A DNA stretch of 64,000 nucleotides from Spirochaetota bacterium. Its GTDB lineage: Bacteria; Spirochaetota; UBA4802; JAGODF01. Shown here one piece after another: positions 34,262 to 43,393 of the stretch (position 1 is the first letter of the stretch; each line of letters begins with the position of its first letter). Location of the stretch: positions 124,001 through 188,000 of the forward strand of contig JARKUF010000002.1 of assembly GCA_029974015.1 (NCBI GenBank). The letters run 5' to 3'. The notes under the pieces are model-generated. The model was given only the letters and a program-made list of their open reading frames with translations. It was not told the DNA's origin and searched no databases. A program made the translations under genes and the position numbers.

Positions 34262-34792
34262 ATGTTGTCGAACATAGCGAAGAAATTTTTTCCGAGATCT
34301 CTCTGGGTGTATCACTGCAACTCGGGTTCCTGCAACGGCTGTGACATCGAGATTTTAAACGTCCTCACGCCGTACTACGACGTAGAACGTTTCGGTATTA
34401 AGCTCGTCGCATCTCCCAGGCATGCTGACGTGATGCTCCTTTCCGGGGGAGTCACGAGGCCCACGCTCCATTTGGTGCGGAAAGCCTACGACGCCATGCC
34501 AGCGCCAAAGCTTGTTTTCGGCATCGGTTCCTGCGCCACGGGGGGAGGGAGCTGGTTCGACACCTACAATGTGTCCGGAGGCGCGGAAAAGGCGGTGAAG
34601 GTGAACTACTTCATACCCGGGTGCCCCCCGAGGCCAGAGGCGATCATCTACGGCGTGGCCCTGGCGCTTGGGCTGGTGGACAAAAAAGCGTCGCCGATGG
34701 AGATGAAGCAGGTGGAATTTCCCATTGACATGTATCAGATGAACAAGGCCTGGGAAGACCGCAACGTAATATATCAACTGCTTAACGACTGA
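34262..34792 (+). CDS. hycG: Group 4 hydrogenase small subunit (HycG/NuoB-like)
   Basis: The 176-residue protein has the NuoB-type proximal [4Fe-4S] ligands: two Cys in NSGSCNGCDIEILNVLTP, one in FGIGSCATGGG and one in YFIPGCPPRPEAI. It forms the catalytic pair with the large subunit at 31073. It begins 2 bases after the ferredoxin gene stop. Gene order large-anchor-ferredoxin-small matches E. coli hycE-D-F-G closely enough to call the complex formate-hydrogenlyase-like. Confidence 0.93.
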   Translation: MLSNIAKKFFPRSLWVYHCNSGSCNGCDIEILNVLTPYYDVERFGIKLVASPRHADVMLLSGGVTRPTLHLVRKAYDAMPAPKLVFGIGSCATGGGSWFDTYNVSGGAEKAVKVNYFIPGCPPRPEAIIYGVALALGLVDKKASPMEMKQVEFPIDMYQMNKAWEDRNVIYQLLND

Positions 34793-34809
34793 CTCGCAGG
34801 AGCTTATCA

Positions 34810-35211
34810 ATGGCAAAGAAAATACTCATAGTGGACGACGACACCGACCTCGTCCAGACCCTGGAAGCGGCATTGAAGTACAACGGATACGAGGTCGTCT
34901 GCGCTTACAGCGGCGCGGAAGGATTGAAGAAGCTCAGGGAAACCTCCCCGGATTTAATTATTCTGGACGTCATGATGGAGACTGACACCGCGGGGTTCGA
35001 AATAGCTTACCAGATTCGGAGCGAGAGGCCAGCGTCCCTCTATAAGGATTTCAAGGATATCCCGATAATTATGCTGACGGCGATCAACCAGGTGACGAAT
35101 TCCAGGTTTTCCCTCGGGGACAAGGACAGTTTTCTGCCGGGCATTAAGGACTTCATTACAAAGCCTGTAAAGATAGATGAGCTTCTTGTGAGGATTAAAG
35201 ACTCCTTATAA
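34810..35211 (+). CDS. Single-domain response regulator at the end of the group 4 operon
   Basis: The 133-residue CheY-like receiver has the acidic pair in ILIVDDDTDL, phospho-Asp in LIILDVMMETD near residue 55, Thr in MLTAIN and Lys in DFITKPVKIDE. It has no output domain. An insertion around residues 75-108 (SERPASLYKDFKDIP and TNSRFSLGDKDSFLPG) makes it slightly longer than CheY. It starts 17 bases after the small-subunit stop and so is probably co-transcribed. Partner kinases may be the two encoded just downstream. It is only a distant relative of the receiver at 43909. Confidence 0.9.
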   Translation: MAKKILIVDDDTDLVQTLEAALKYNGYEVVCAYSGAEGLKKLRETSPDLIILDVMMETDTAGFEIAYQIRSERPASLYKDFKDIPIIMLTAINQVTNSRFSLGDKDSFLPGIKDFITKPVKIDELLVRIKDSL

Positions 35212-35239
35212 ATTGCTTGAAAAAGTATGGGCAATATCT

Positions 35240-35290
35240 AACAGTCAGGTTTTCCCGCCCACCAGAGGCGGTCGGGAAAACCTGACTGTT
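35240..35290. repeat. Long perfect hairpin of the dispersed family
   Basis: AACAGTCAGGTTTTCCCG (35240-35257) is exactly complementary to 35273-35290, an 18-bp stem around a 15-base middle. The conserved 3' half of the element is absent. It sits between the receiver gene and the histidine kinase and lacks a T-run, so it is not a classical intrinsic terminator, though it could slow transcription or stop 3' decay. Confidence 0.7.
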
Positions 35291-35361
35291 GAATTGGATG
35301 AAAGATACAGGACAAATGTTATTCCGGCCCGGGCCGGAATAACGTTCTTCCGGGCCTACGA

Positions 35362-37269
35362 ATGAAGATCAGATTGCTCATTAGGACAAAGCTCATCCTG
35401 AGTTTCCTCGCCGTGGTTTTGATAATCGGCGTGGCGTCCATATCCATCGGCATAAAGATCATCAATGACAACGTCATTGGCCAGGCTTACGACGATGTCC
35501 AGATGAACCTTAACACGATCAAGTATTTTTTCAACGAGCGTATTCATTTCAAAATGAGGTTCCTCGAATACCTTTCCTATCTGGAAACCCTGCGGTCGGC
35601 CATCGTGAACAACAATCGCAGGACGATCTCTGAGAAGCTAAGGGAAGTAAAACGGGAAGTCGAGTTCGACATTCTCACCGTGATGGACGCGCGGGGGAAA
35701 GTCATTGTAAGGTCCGGCGACTTCAATTCGTTCGGCGATGACAGGAGCCTCGATAAATACGTAAAGCACGTACTCGATACAAAAAAACCCTGCTACGGAA
35801 CGGACATCATATCTCGTGATGAGCTTTTAAAAGAGGGCCGTGAACTTGCGGACCGCGCCGTCATCCTGGTACTCGAAACCCCCAGAGCGCGAAAGACTGG
35901 GAAAAAAATTGAAGAAAGGGGGCTTGTGCTGAAGGCGGCGGCCCCGGTTATTCACAATGGCCGTCTCATCGGTGTTATTTATGGAGCGAAGCTCATAAAT
36001 AACAGCTTCGACCTGGTGGATAAGTTCAGAAATCTAGTTTTCAAGGACGAAAAAATCGACGGATCGGACCTCGGCACTGCCACGATATTTTTGGACGATA
36101 TCCGGGTATCCACGAATGTGAGGCGCCAGGACGGTATGCGGGCCGTGGGGACCCGGGTTTCCGAAGAGGTGTACCGAGAAGTGTACGAGAAAGGAAAAAC
36201 CTGGCTCGATAAGGCCTTCGTGGTGAACAAATGGTACCTCTCCGCCTATGGGCCGCTCCTGGATATAGACAACAGGGCGATAGGGATACTCTATGTTGGG
36301 ATCCTCGAAGAAAAATACAGCAGAATCCTGAGAAACACCACCCTCTATTACCTGATCATCATCGTCGTCACCTCGATCATGGCAATCTTGGTTTCGGTGT
36401 ACATCGTAAACAGCGTCACCAGGCCCGCCGAGAAGCTCATCGCGGCATCCCGGGAAATCATCCACGGGAATTATCAAAAGATACTGGTCGACACCCATGA
36501 TGAGATGGGGTATTTAGGCAGTGTGTTCAACAACATGGTGGACGCCATCCACGAGAGGGACCGCCAGTTGAAGGAGCGCACGGAAAAGCAGATTGTGAAA
36601 TCGGCGAAGCTTGCCTCCCTGGGGCGCATGGCCTCGGGAATCGCCCACGAGATAAACAATCCCCTCACGGGGATACTCACCTACTCAAGCCTCCTTCTGG
36701 AGGACCTCCAGGGCACCGATTACGGCGAGGACCTTCAGATTATTGTCAACGAAACTCTTCGGTGCCGGAAGATAGTGAAGGGCATCCTCGACTTTGCCAG
36801 GGAAACGAAGCTGGAAAAGCAACCGGCGAACATCAATGATGTAATAATGGATTCACTCTCAATGCTTGAGAAACTTGCGCATTTCCAGAATGTACAAATA
36901 CTTACTGACCTTGATCCTGAGATGCCGCCCATAAGCCTCGATGTGACGCAGATGAGGTCCGTTATAAACAATCTTGCAATCAACGGCGCCGATGCTATGC
37001 CCCGGGGGGGGGTTCTTTCGATTACCACAAGATACAAAAAGGAGCCCGGCACAGTGACCATCGAAGTCTCCGATACGGGGGTGGGCATCAGCGAGGAAAA
37101 CATAGGGAAAGTATTCGACCCATTCTTCACCACCAAGGAGATTGGAAAGGGCACGGGCCTGGGACTTGCTGTGACCTTCGGAATTGTGAATCGGCACAAC
37201 GGGCAACTCGACATTCGTAGCAAGCTCGGTGAGGGGACTACGTTCATCATCACCCTGCCGGAAGCGTGA
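35362..37269 (+). CDS. Membrane sensor histidine kinase (Cache-HAMP-HisKA-HATPase)
   Basis: The 635-residue kinase has membrane helix 1 (LILSFLAVVLIIGVASISI), a large periplasmic Cache-type sensor (about 38-318) and helix 2 (YYLIIIVVTSIMAILVSVYI). A HAMP segment (TRPAEKLIAASREIIHGNY) follows, then the H-box LGRMASGIAHEINNPLTGIL near residue 425. The ATPase domain ends with VFDPFFTTKEIGKGTGLGLA. The start follows a spacer with a hairpin repeat. Its position between two hydrogenase operons and next to a second kinase suggests that it senses a signal related to H2, formate or redox state; that is inference. Confidence 0.87.
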   Translation: MKIRLLIRTKLILSFLAVVLIIGVASISIGIKIINDNVIGQAYDDVQMNLNTIKYFFNERIHFKMRFLEYLSYLETLRSAIVNNNRRTISEKLREVKREVEFDILTVMDARGKVIVRSGDFNSFGDDRSLDKYVKHVLDTKKPCYGTDIISRDELLKEGRELADRAVILVLETPRARKTGKKIEERGLVLKAAAPVIHNGRLIGVIYGAKLINNSFDLVDKFRNLVFKDEKIDGSDLGTATIFLDDIRVSTNVRRQDGMRAVGTRVSEEVYREVYEKGKTWLDKAFVVNKWYLSAYGPLLDIDNRAIGILYVGILEEKYSRILRNTTLYYLIIIVVTSIMAILVSVYIVNSVTRPAEKLIAASREIIHGNYQKILVDTHDEMGYLGSVFNNMVDAIHERDRQLKERTEKQIVKSAKLASLGRMASGIAHEINNPLTGILTYSSLLLEDLQGTDYGEDLQIIVNETLRCRKIVKGILDFARETKLEKQPANINDVIMDSLSMLEKLAHFQNVQILTDLDPEMPPISLDVTQMRSVINNLAINGADAMPRGGVLSITTRYKKEPGTVTIEVSDTGVGISEENIGKVFDPFFTTKEIGKGTGLGLAVTFGIVNRHNGQLDIRSKLGEGTTFIITLPEA

Positions 37270-37303
37270 AGGCGGGGAATTATACCAAACAGAGAGCGAT
37301 ACT

Positions 37304-38377
37304 ATGGAAAAGAAAGCCAGAATACTTGTAGTCGACGATGAGGATATCGTCATAAAAAGCACCATCAGGACGCTCCAGAAAAACGATTATGAAATCGAGT
37401 ACGTCTATTCCGGCGAGTCCGCCCTGGCGATGATCGAGAAAGACCCCTACGACCTTGTCATCACCGACTTGATGATGCCCGGGATCAACGGCATTGAGGT
37501 GATTAAAAAGATAAAGGCAGACCATCCCGACACCACAGTGGTCATGTTTACGGGTTTTGCCACTGTGGAATCGGCCCGGGAGGCTTTGAAGCTTGGGGCC
37601 TTCGATTATGTGCCGAAGCCCTTCACTCCGGACGAGCTAAGGGAGGTGGTGAAAAACGCCCTGGCGTCCCGTGAGAAGAGTTCGGACTCAAGGATGCTGG
37701 ACCTCATGGCGATCGTCTCCCATGAGCTTAAAAGCCCAACTTCCGTGATTCACACCACTGCGGAGACCCTCCACCGAGGATATTTCGGCAATCTGGATCC
37801 GGAACAGCAGAAGATAGTGGAGTCGATCCTCCGAAACTGCAGTTATCTGGAGGATATAATCAGGAATTACCTGGACCTATCTAAGATGGAAATGGACGGG
37901 CTCGCGTCTTTCCAGGAAAAGATCAACCTCGTGGACGATGTGGTATTGCCGGTGATACAGGTGCCGGAGAACATGAACAATATGAAAAAGATGGAAATCA
38001 GGACCAACTTCGCCGAGAAGCCGGCCATTCAGGGCGACCCAAACCTGTTGAAGATCGTGATAACCAACCTCGTAAACAATGCAATAAAGTACGGTTCCCC
38101 CGAGACCCCCATCGACATTGCCCTTGAAAAATCGGGAACCGCGTATACCTTCTCAATTCGTAACGAAGGAGTGGGAATATCCCAGGAAGACATTGAAAAT
38201 AAACTATTCCGAAAATTCAGCCGGCTCAAGCAGAAGGGGACCGAGGGCGTCAAGGGCTCCGGCCTTGGACTTTACATGTGCAAAAAAATAATCGAAAAGC
38301 ATGGCGGAAAGATATGGGTCGATTCGGAACCGGGGAAGTGGGTGAAGTTTTCCTTTTCCCTGCCCGGAGAGGCCTGA
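37304..38377 (+). CDS. Receiver-histidine kinase hybrid (REC-HisKA-HATPase)
   Basis: A 357-residue soluble protein. The receiver (1-120) has VVDDEDIV, phospho-Asp in LVITDLMMPGINGIEV near residue 55 and Lys in YVPKPFTPDE. The kinase part has MAIVSHELKSPTSVIHTTAE (His near 140) and an ATPase with NNAIKYGSPETP and GSGLGLYMCKKIIEKHGGKI. The start chosen is the ATG at 37304; an extension to 37229 would overlap the previous kinase and is not homologous. With the kinase upstream it makes a two-protein relay whose final output may be one of the receiver-only proteins of the hydrogenase operons. Confidence 0.87.
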   Translation: MEKKARILVVDDEDIVIKSTIRTLQKNDYEIEYVYSGESALAMIEKDPYDLVITDLMMPGINGIEVIKKIKADHPDTTVVMFTGFATVESAREALKLGAFDYVPKPFTPDELREVVKNALASREKSSDSRMLDLMAIVSHELKSPTSVIHTTAETLHRGYFGNLDPEQQKIVESILRNCSYLEDIIRNYLDLSKMEMDGLASFQEKINLVDDVVLPVIQVPENMNNMKKMEIRTNFAEKPAIQGDPNLLKIVITNLVNNAIKYGSPETPIDIALEKSGTAYTFSIRNEGVGISQEDIENKLFRKFSRLKQKGTEGVKGSGLGLYMCKKIIEKHGGKIWVDSEPGKWVKFSFSLPGEA

Positions 38378-38412
38378 GGAGGCGATGTATTTGACTAAAG
38401 GCGAGCTCTGTT

Positions 38413-38512
38413 TGGTTTCCCGCACGCCTACGGCGGGCGGGAAACATAAGTGCTGAGTCTGCCAGTAGTTAAAATTTACGGGAATCCGAAAAATCAAATT
38501 TTTGAGGTTCCT
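38413..38512 (+). repeat. Truncated dispersed element
   Basis: The GC hairpin is followed by the conserved TAAGTGCTGAGTCTGCCAG and the palindromic 3' end TTTTTGAGGTTCC. The left terminus (GGCAACCTCTAA) is missing. Confidence 0.75.
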
Positions 38513-38717
38513 AAAAATTAAATGACATAATAATAGTAATGTTGTTTTTTTGCTGTACACCTTTCCTCTGGGGGTGTAGGGATACGTGTTTCTATACCCT
38601 CCTAAAAAATGTCCTCCGCGGCGTTTTTTGGTTGATAAAAAAACCACTCTCTCAAAACTTAACAGATTGATTGGAATGCTGCTTTTCATTCCGATTTTAC
38701 ACTGGCAAATAAAAATT

Positions 38718-38819
38718 ATTGTGTTTTCTGCCCGCCGCTGGCTGGTGGAAAAACACAATAGATGTTTTTGCCGGTTATAATATTTGGGAACCTGGAAAAT
38801 AATTATTTTATAGGTTCCT
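38718..38819 (+). repeat. Diverged dispersed element directly upstream of hoxF
   Basis: ATTGTGTTTT and AAAACACAAT pair around a decayed GC core. GCCGGTTATAATATT and the palindrome GGGAACCTGGAAAATAAT to TAGGTTCC follow. The layout is that of the family, but sequence identity is low. Confidence 0.5.
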
Positions 38820-38848
38820 TCTACTCAATCATTATTAAAGAGGGCACA

Positions 38849-40621
38849 ATGGGAAGTATTAAAGGAATCGTTGAAAAGCACGGCAAAGATAAAACCCGAC
38901 TCCTTGATATAATCAGGGATGTCCAGTCGGATTTGGGGTGCGTCTCTGAGGAGTCTGTTCTACAGATTGCAAAAGAGATGGGCCTTTCAAAAGTGGAAGT
39001 TGATGGAGTCGTAACTTTCTATCACTTTTTCTCAAAAACCCCTGTAGGCAAGTATTCAGTGTATCTCAATAACAGCGCCGTGGCGTATATGATGGGATAT
39101 TCTGAAATCCAGAAAGCCTTCGAAAAGGAGGTCGGTTGCAGTTTCGGGCAGACCACTCCGGACGGCACGATTGGCCTTTTTACAACGTCCTGCATTGGTA
39201 TGAACGACCAGGAGCCTGCTGCCATAATAAACGGCACCGTTTTTACCAGTCTAACGGCCGAAAAGGTGAGGGACATTGTAAGCGGTATGAAGTCCGGCAA
39301 AGATGTCAGGGATCTTGTCAAACAATATGGAGACGGCCTCAACCAGTCGGAACTCGTGAAATCAATGGTAAATAACAATATACAGAAGAAAGGGCAGGTA
39401 GTTTTTAGCCCTTACGAAACCGGCTCTGCCATCAAAAAGGCGGCCTCAATGACTCCCGAACAAGTAATCGAAGAGATGAAGATTTCCAACCTCCGGGGCC
39501 GCGGCGGCGCAGGTTTTCCAACTGGAATGAAGTGGGAATTCTGTCGAAAGGCCGAAGGGGCAAAGCATTATGTGGTGTGCAATGCTGACGAGGGCGAACC
39601 CGGGACCTTCAAGGACAGGGTCATCCTAACGGAAATACCTCATATGCTTTTTGAGGGCATGGCCATTGCGGGTTTTGCTGTGGGGGCGAAGGAGGGGATC
39701 CTCTACCTCCGCGCGGAGTACGCATATCTGAAAGCTTATCTTGAGAATGTTCTTTCCGACCTGAAAAAGAAAGGCGTCCTTGCTTCTTTTGACATAAAAA
39801 TCAAGCTCGGAGCTGGCGCCTACATCTGCGGCGAGGAATCGGCCCTCATAGAATCGGCGGAAGGGAAGCGTGGAGAACCTCGGAACAGGCCTCCCTTTCC
39901 AGTACAGTACGGATACCTCGGTTATCCAACAACGGTCAACAATGTTGAAACATTTTGTTCGGCGGTAAAAATTGTCTTGGAAGGGGGTGCCTGGTATAAA
40001 AAAATGGGGACGGCCCAATCCGCAGGAACCAAGCTCCTGAGCGTCTCCGGTGATTGCAAAAAACCCGGCATATATGAAGTTGAATTCGGCACAACGGTCA
40101 AAACCCTTCTCGAAGAATGTGAAGGCAGAACTGCTGTCGCCGTACAGGTTGGCGGACCCTCCGGCTCATGCATCGGGAAAAAAGACTTTGGACGCCGTAT
40201 TTGTTATGATGACCTGGCGACTGGAGGCTCGGTAATCATAATCGGGCCCGACAGGAATATCCTCGATGTTGTGCACAATTTCATGGAGTTTTTCGTTGAA
40301 GAATCATGCGGATGGTGCGTTCCCTGCCGCGCTGGCAATGTTCTTCTTTTGAAAAAACTGGAGAAGATCATGAATGGCAAGGGGACGAAGAGCGACCTCG
40401 AAGAGATCGAGTCGTGGTGTAAAATCGTCAAGGCCGGCAGTCGATGCGGCCTGGGCCAGACGTCGCCCAACCCGATCCTCACAACCCTGCAAAATTTCCG
40501 TGAAATCTACGACTCAAAAATCAACAAAGACCTGGATTTTATCACCGAATTTGATTTTGCTGCGGCCGTAAAAGATTCATGCGAAGCCGCGGGGAGAAAA
40601 CCACACGCAGAGGAACACTGA
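38849..40621 (+). CDS. hoxF: NAD-reducing hydrogenase diaphorase subunit HoxF (NuoE-NuoF fusion)
   Basis: The 590-residue protein has a NuoE-like domain (1-150) and a NuoF-like domain (about 180-590). The latter has NAD/FMN motifs (LRGRGGAGFPTGMKW, VCNADEGEPGTFKDR, GAGAYICGEESALIESAEGK) and the [4Fe-4S] motif ESCGWCVPCRAGN. In the NuoE part only one of the four [2Fe-2S] cysteines remains (TSCIGMND) and the usual first pair is absent (VYLNNSAVAYMMG). As I recall, Ralstonia-type HoxF also lacks this cluster, and no separate hoxE is present here. GAGGG lies 7 bases before the ATG. It oxidises or reduces NAD(H) for the Hox enzyme. Confidence 0.92.
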   Translation: MGSIKGIVEKHGKDKTRLLDIIRDVQSDLGCVSEESVLQIAKEMGLSKVEVDGVVTFYHFFSKTPVGKYSVYLNNSAVAYMMGYSEIQKAFEKEVGCSFGQTTPDGTIGLFTTSCIGMNDQEPAAIINGTVFTSLTAEKVRDIVSGMKSGKDVRDLVKQYGDGLNQSELVKSMVNNNIQKKGQVVFSPYETGSAIKKAASMTPEQVIEEMKISNLRGRGGAGFPTGMKWEFCRKAEGAKHYVVCNADEGEPGTFKDRVILTEIPHMLFEGMAIAGFAVGAKEGILYLRAEYAYLKAYLENVLSDLKKKGVLASFDIKIKLGAGAYICGEESALIESAEGKRGEPRNRPPFPVQYGYLGYPTTVNNVETFCSAVKIVLEGGAWYKKMGTAQSAGTKLLSVSGDCKKPGIYEVEFGTTVKTLLEECEGRTAVAVQVGGPSGSCIGKKDFGRRICYDDLATGGSVIIIGPDRNILDVVHNFMEFFVEESCGWCVPCRAGNVLLLKKLEKIMNGKGTKSDLEEIESWCKIVKAGSRCGLGQTSPNPILTTLQNFREIYDSKINKDLDFITEFDFAAAVKDSCEAAGRKPHAEEH

Positions 40622-40622
40622 G

Positions 40623-41312
40623 ATGAAAGAGATTACGATAAAAATAGACGGAAAAGAGTGCAAGGCCAAGAGCGGTCAGACCATAGTAGAAGCCGCGAAG
40701 GCCAATGGAATTTACATTCCCACACTGTGCCACTACGACGGCCTAAAGCCTGCCGGGACATGCAGAATTTGCACCGTTAAGGTGGGAGGCAGAAATATGG
40801 CGGCCTGTACAACCCCCGTGGGCGAAGGAATGGTAATAGAAAGCAACACTCCCGAGCTCGAGGAGATCCGGAAAGCCATAGTGGAAATGCTCTTTGTTGA
40901 AGGCAATCATATGTGCCCCACATGTGAAAAGAGCGGCAATTGCGAGCTCCAGGCCATGGGATATCGATACAGGATGATGGTCCCGCGTTTCCCTTATCTC
41001 TTCCCCGTTCGTCCCATTAACGCGAAGACCCCAAAAATATATATCGATGGAAACCGCTGCATCCAATGCCTCCGCTGCGCCAGGGGTGTCTTAGCTCCCG
41101 ACGGGAAAAAGATTTTCGGCCTCGTGAAGAGGGGGGGGAAGGCCATGATTAGCGTGGACGAAGAGCTTGCAGCCGCTCTTACCGACGAACAGGCTCAGAA
41201 AGCCATGGACATGTGTCCAGTTGGCGCAATTCTCAGAAAAGAAGCGGGATTCAAGGTGCCGATCGGTTCACGAAAATTCGATTCGGCCCAGATCGGAAGT
41301 GACATTGAATAA
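40623..41312 (+). CDS. hoxU: NAD-reducing hydrogenase subunit HoxU
   Basis: The 229-residue protein is NuoG-N-terminal-like. It has a [2Fe-2S] ferredoxin domain (TLCHYDGLKPAGTCRIC and a later Cys in MAACTTP), a His-Cys3 [4Fe-4S] segment (NHMCPTCEKSGNCELQ) and a further cluster segment (RCIQCLRCARGVL with a late MDMCPVGAI). It carries electrons from HoxF to HoxY. It starts one base after the hoxF stop. Confidence 0.93.
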   Translation: MKEITIKIDGKECKAKSGQTIVEAAKANGIYIPTLCHYDGLKPAGTCRICTVKVGGRNMAACTTPVGEGMVIESNTPELEEIRKAIVEMLFVEGNHMCPTCEKSGNCELQAMGYRYRMMVPRFPYLFPVRPINAKTPKIYIDGNRCIQCLRCARGVLAPDGKKIFGLVKRGGKAMISVDEELAAALTDEQAQKAMDMCPVGAILRKEAGFKVPIGSRKFDSAQIGSDIE

Positions 41313-41372
41313 TAACCCGGGACGCTGAAACGCGCATCCATTTTAAGACTTTACTATAAGGAGAAAAATAAG

Positions 41373-41912
41373 ATGAGCAAACCGGTAGTTGCAACTGCAT
41401 CTCTTGCAGGATGTTTCGGATGCCACATGTCCTTTTTGGACATTGACGATAGAATACTTCAATTAATAGAACTCGTCGAGTTTAACAAGTCACCCGTTGA
41501 TGATATCAAGAAGTTTACGAAAATGTGCGATATCGGCATTATTGAAGGCGGGTGCTGCAACAGTGAAAATGTAGAAAACCTCCGTGAGTTCCGAAAGCAC
41601 TGTAAAATTTTAATTTCCCTCGGTGAATGCGCAATTATGGGCGGTCTCCCGGCAATGCGAAACGGCATTCCCGTACGGGAATGCCTTGAGGAGGCATACC
41701 TGAATGGCCCTACAGTGGACGACAATATCATACCAAACGATGATGAACTTCCGATGATATTGGACAAAGTGTACCCCTGCCACGAAATAGTTAAGATCGA
41801 CTATTTCCTGCCGGGATGCCCTCCAAGGGCCGATCTCATCTGGGAAGCCCTTGTTGCTCTCGTAACGGGTAAAGAACTTACCCTTCCTTACGAAGCCTTT
41901 AAATTCGATTAA
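41373..41912 (+). CDS. hoxY: NAD-reducing hydrogenase small subunit HoxY
   Basis: The 179-residue protein has the proximal [4Fe-4S] ligands of short group 3 small subunits: ASLAGCFGCHMSFLDID, IIEGGCCNSENV, SLGECAIMGG and YFLPGCPPRADLIWEAL. It lacks a Tat signal and medial/distal cluster domains, so it is cytoplasmic. AAGGAG precedes the ATG. It is the partner of HoxH. Confidence 0.95.
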   Translation: MSKPVVATASLAGCFGCHMSFLDIDDRILQLIELVEFNKSPVDDIKKFTKMCDIGIIEGGCCNSENVENLREFRKHCKILISLGECAIMGGLPAMRNGIPVRECLEEAYLNGPTVDDNIIPNDDELPMILDKVYPCHEIVKIDYFLPGCPPRADLIWEALVALVTGKELTLPYEAFKFD

Positions 41913-41941
41913 AAAGCATGAATTATGAATTGGAGAAAACC

Positions 41942-43393
41942 ATGCCACGTAAAATTACGATAGAACCCGTAACAAGAGTCGAAGGACACGGAAAAGTCAC
42001 TATTCAAATGGATGACAACAATAATGTAGCCCGGTCAAGACTGCATATCGTTGAATTCAGGGGATTCGAGAGGTTTGCCCAGGGTAGGCCCTACTGGGAG
42101 ATGCCTGTTTTAGTCCAGCGCCTTTGCGGTATTTGTCCTGTGAGCCATCATCTTGCAGCAGCCAAGGCTGTCGACGTCATTGTCGGCGCCGGTACCGGTG
42201 AAGGCCTTACCCCCACCGGCGAAAAGATGCGGCGCCTCATGCATCACGGGCAGATTTTTCAATCCCACGCGCTCCATTTCTTCCATCTGGTATCGCCTGA
42301 CCTTCTTTTCGGTGCGGATGCCGACCCCGCGATACGCAATGTTATCGGTGTGGCCCTTGAGCATAAGGACCTTGCGGTCCAGGGCGTAATGATGCGTAAG
42401 TTCGGCCAGGAGATCATCCGGGCCACGGCCGGTAAAAAAATCCACGGGACCGGAGCGATCCCCGGAGGAATTAATAAGCACCTTACCCCGGAAGAAAAAG
42501 ACGAGTTTCTCAAAGGTAAAGACCCCCTCAATATTGACAAAATGATCGAGTGGTCTCTGGGGGCGCTGGATTTCTTTAAAGGTTACCATGCGAAAAACGC
42601 CGAAATGCTCGATAATTTCGCGGTGTTTCCCTCGAACCACCTTAGTCTTGTTCGCAAAGATGGGGCCATGGATTTGTATCATGGCGTTTTAAGGGCTGTC
42701 GACAGTGAAGGCAAAAAGATACTCAACGATGTGGATTACCAGGATTATTTGAAATATATTGGCGAGGAAGTAAAAACCTGGAGCTACATGAAGTTTCCTT
42801 ACCTTTTATCCATCGGGAAGAAAGACGGCTGGTACACAGTGGGGCCCTTAGCGCGACTCAACACGGCCGACTTCATTCCTACTCCCCTGGCCCAGAAAGA
42901 ATTCGAAAACTACAAGGCGTATACCAAGGGCAAGCCCAACCACATGTCAATGCACATGCACTACGCCAGGCTGATAGAACTCTTGCACGCAGCGGAGGTA
43001 ATGAAAGAACTTCTCAACGATCCCGATCTTATGAAGGGCGAACTTGTAACAAAGGGCCCAAAAGCGAAAGAAGGCGTTGGCCTCATTGAAGCCCCCCGTG
43101 GGACCCTCTTCCACCACTACAGGATAGACGATGAAGACAAGATTGTCATGGCTAACCTTATCGTTTCCACCACGAACAATAATGAGCCGATGAACCGTGC
43201 GGTAAACTATGTGGCCAACAAAGTGTTCAATGGCAAAAAAGAAATATCTGAGGGCATGATGAACCGTGTGGAAATGGCCATAAGGGCCTATGACCCATGC
43301 CTGAGCTGCGCTACCCATGCCCTGGGCCAGATGCCTCTTGAAATAACCATGGTGGATTCCTCGGGAAATGTTCTGGGAAAGAAAACGAGGTAA
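41942..43393 (+). CDS. hoxH: NAD-reducing [NiFe] hydrogenase large subunit HoxH (group 3d type)
   Basis: The 483-residue protein starts at an ATG 6 bases after GGAG. An ORF start 24 bases upstream has no such site. It begins ITIEPVTRVEGHGKVTIQMD. The nickel ligands lie in RLCGICPVSHHLAAAKAVD near residue 62 and DPCLSCATHALGQMPLEI near 459. The tail after CATHA (LGQMPLEITMVDSSGNVLGK and on) is the part removed by the HoxW protease encoded next. It forms the H2-cleaving core with HoxY. Confidence 0.95.
   Translation: MPRKITIEPVTRVEGHGKVTIQMDDNNNVARSRLHIVEFRGFERFAQGRPYWEMPVLVQRLCGICPVSHHLAAAKAVDVIVGAGTGEGLTPTGEKMRRLMHHGQIFQSHALHFFHLVSPDLLFGADADPAIRNVIGVALEHKDLAVQGVMMRKFGQEIIRATAGKKIHGTGAIPGGINKHLTPEEKDEFLKGKDPLNIDKMIEWSLGALDFFKGYHAKNAEMLDNFAVFPSNHLSLVRKDGAMDLYHGVLRAVDSEGKKILNDVDYQDYLKYIGEEVKTWSYMKFPYLLSIGKKDGWYTVGPLARLNTADFIPTPLAQKEFENYKAYTKGKPNHMSMHMHYARLIELLHAAEVMKELLNDPDLMKGELVTKGPKAKEGVGLIEAPRGTLFHHYRIDDEDKIVMANLIVSTTNNNEPMNRAVNYVANKVFNGKKEISEGMMNRVEMAIRAYDPCLSCATHALGQMPLEITMVDSSGNVLGKKTR

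Larger units (their letters stand above)
38378..38848. other. Intergenic region before the Hox operon, two repeat copies
   Basis: About 470 bases without a gene. A 5'-truncated dispersed element (38413-38512) and a strongly diverged one (38718-38819) flank an AT-rich stretch of about 200 bases that should hold the hox promoter. No convincing promoter motif was found. The second element ends 30 bases before the hoxF start codon. Confidence 0.6.
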
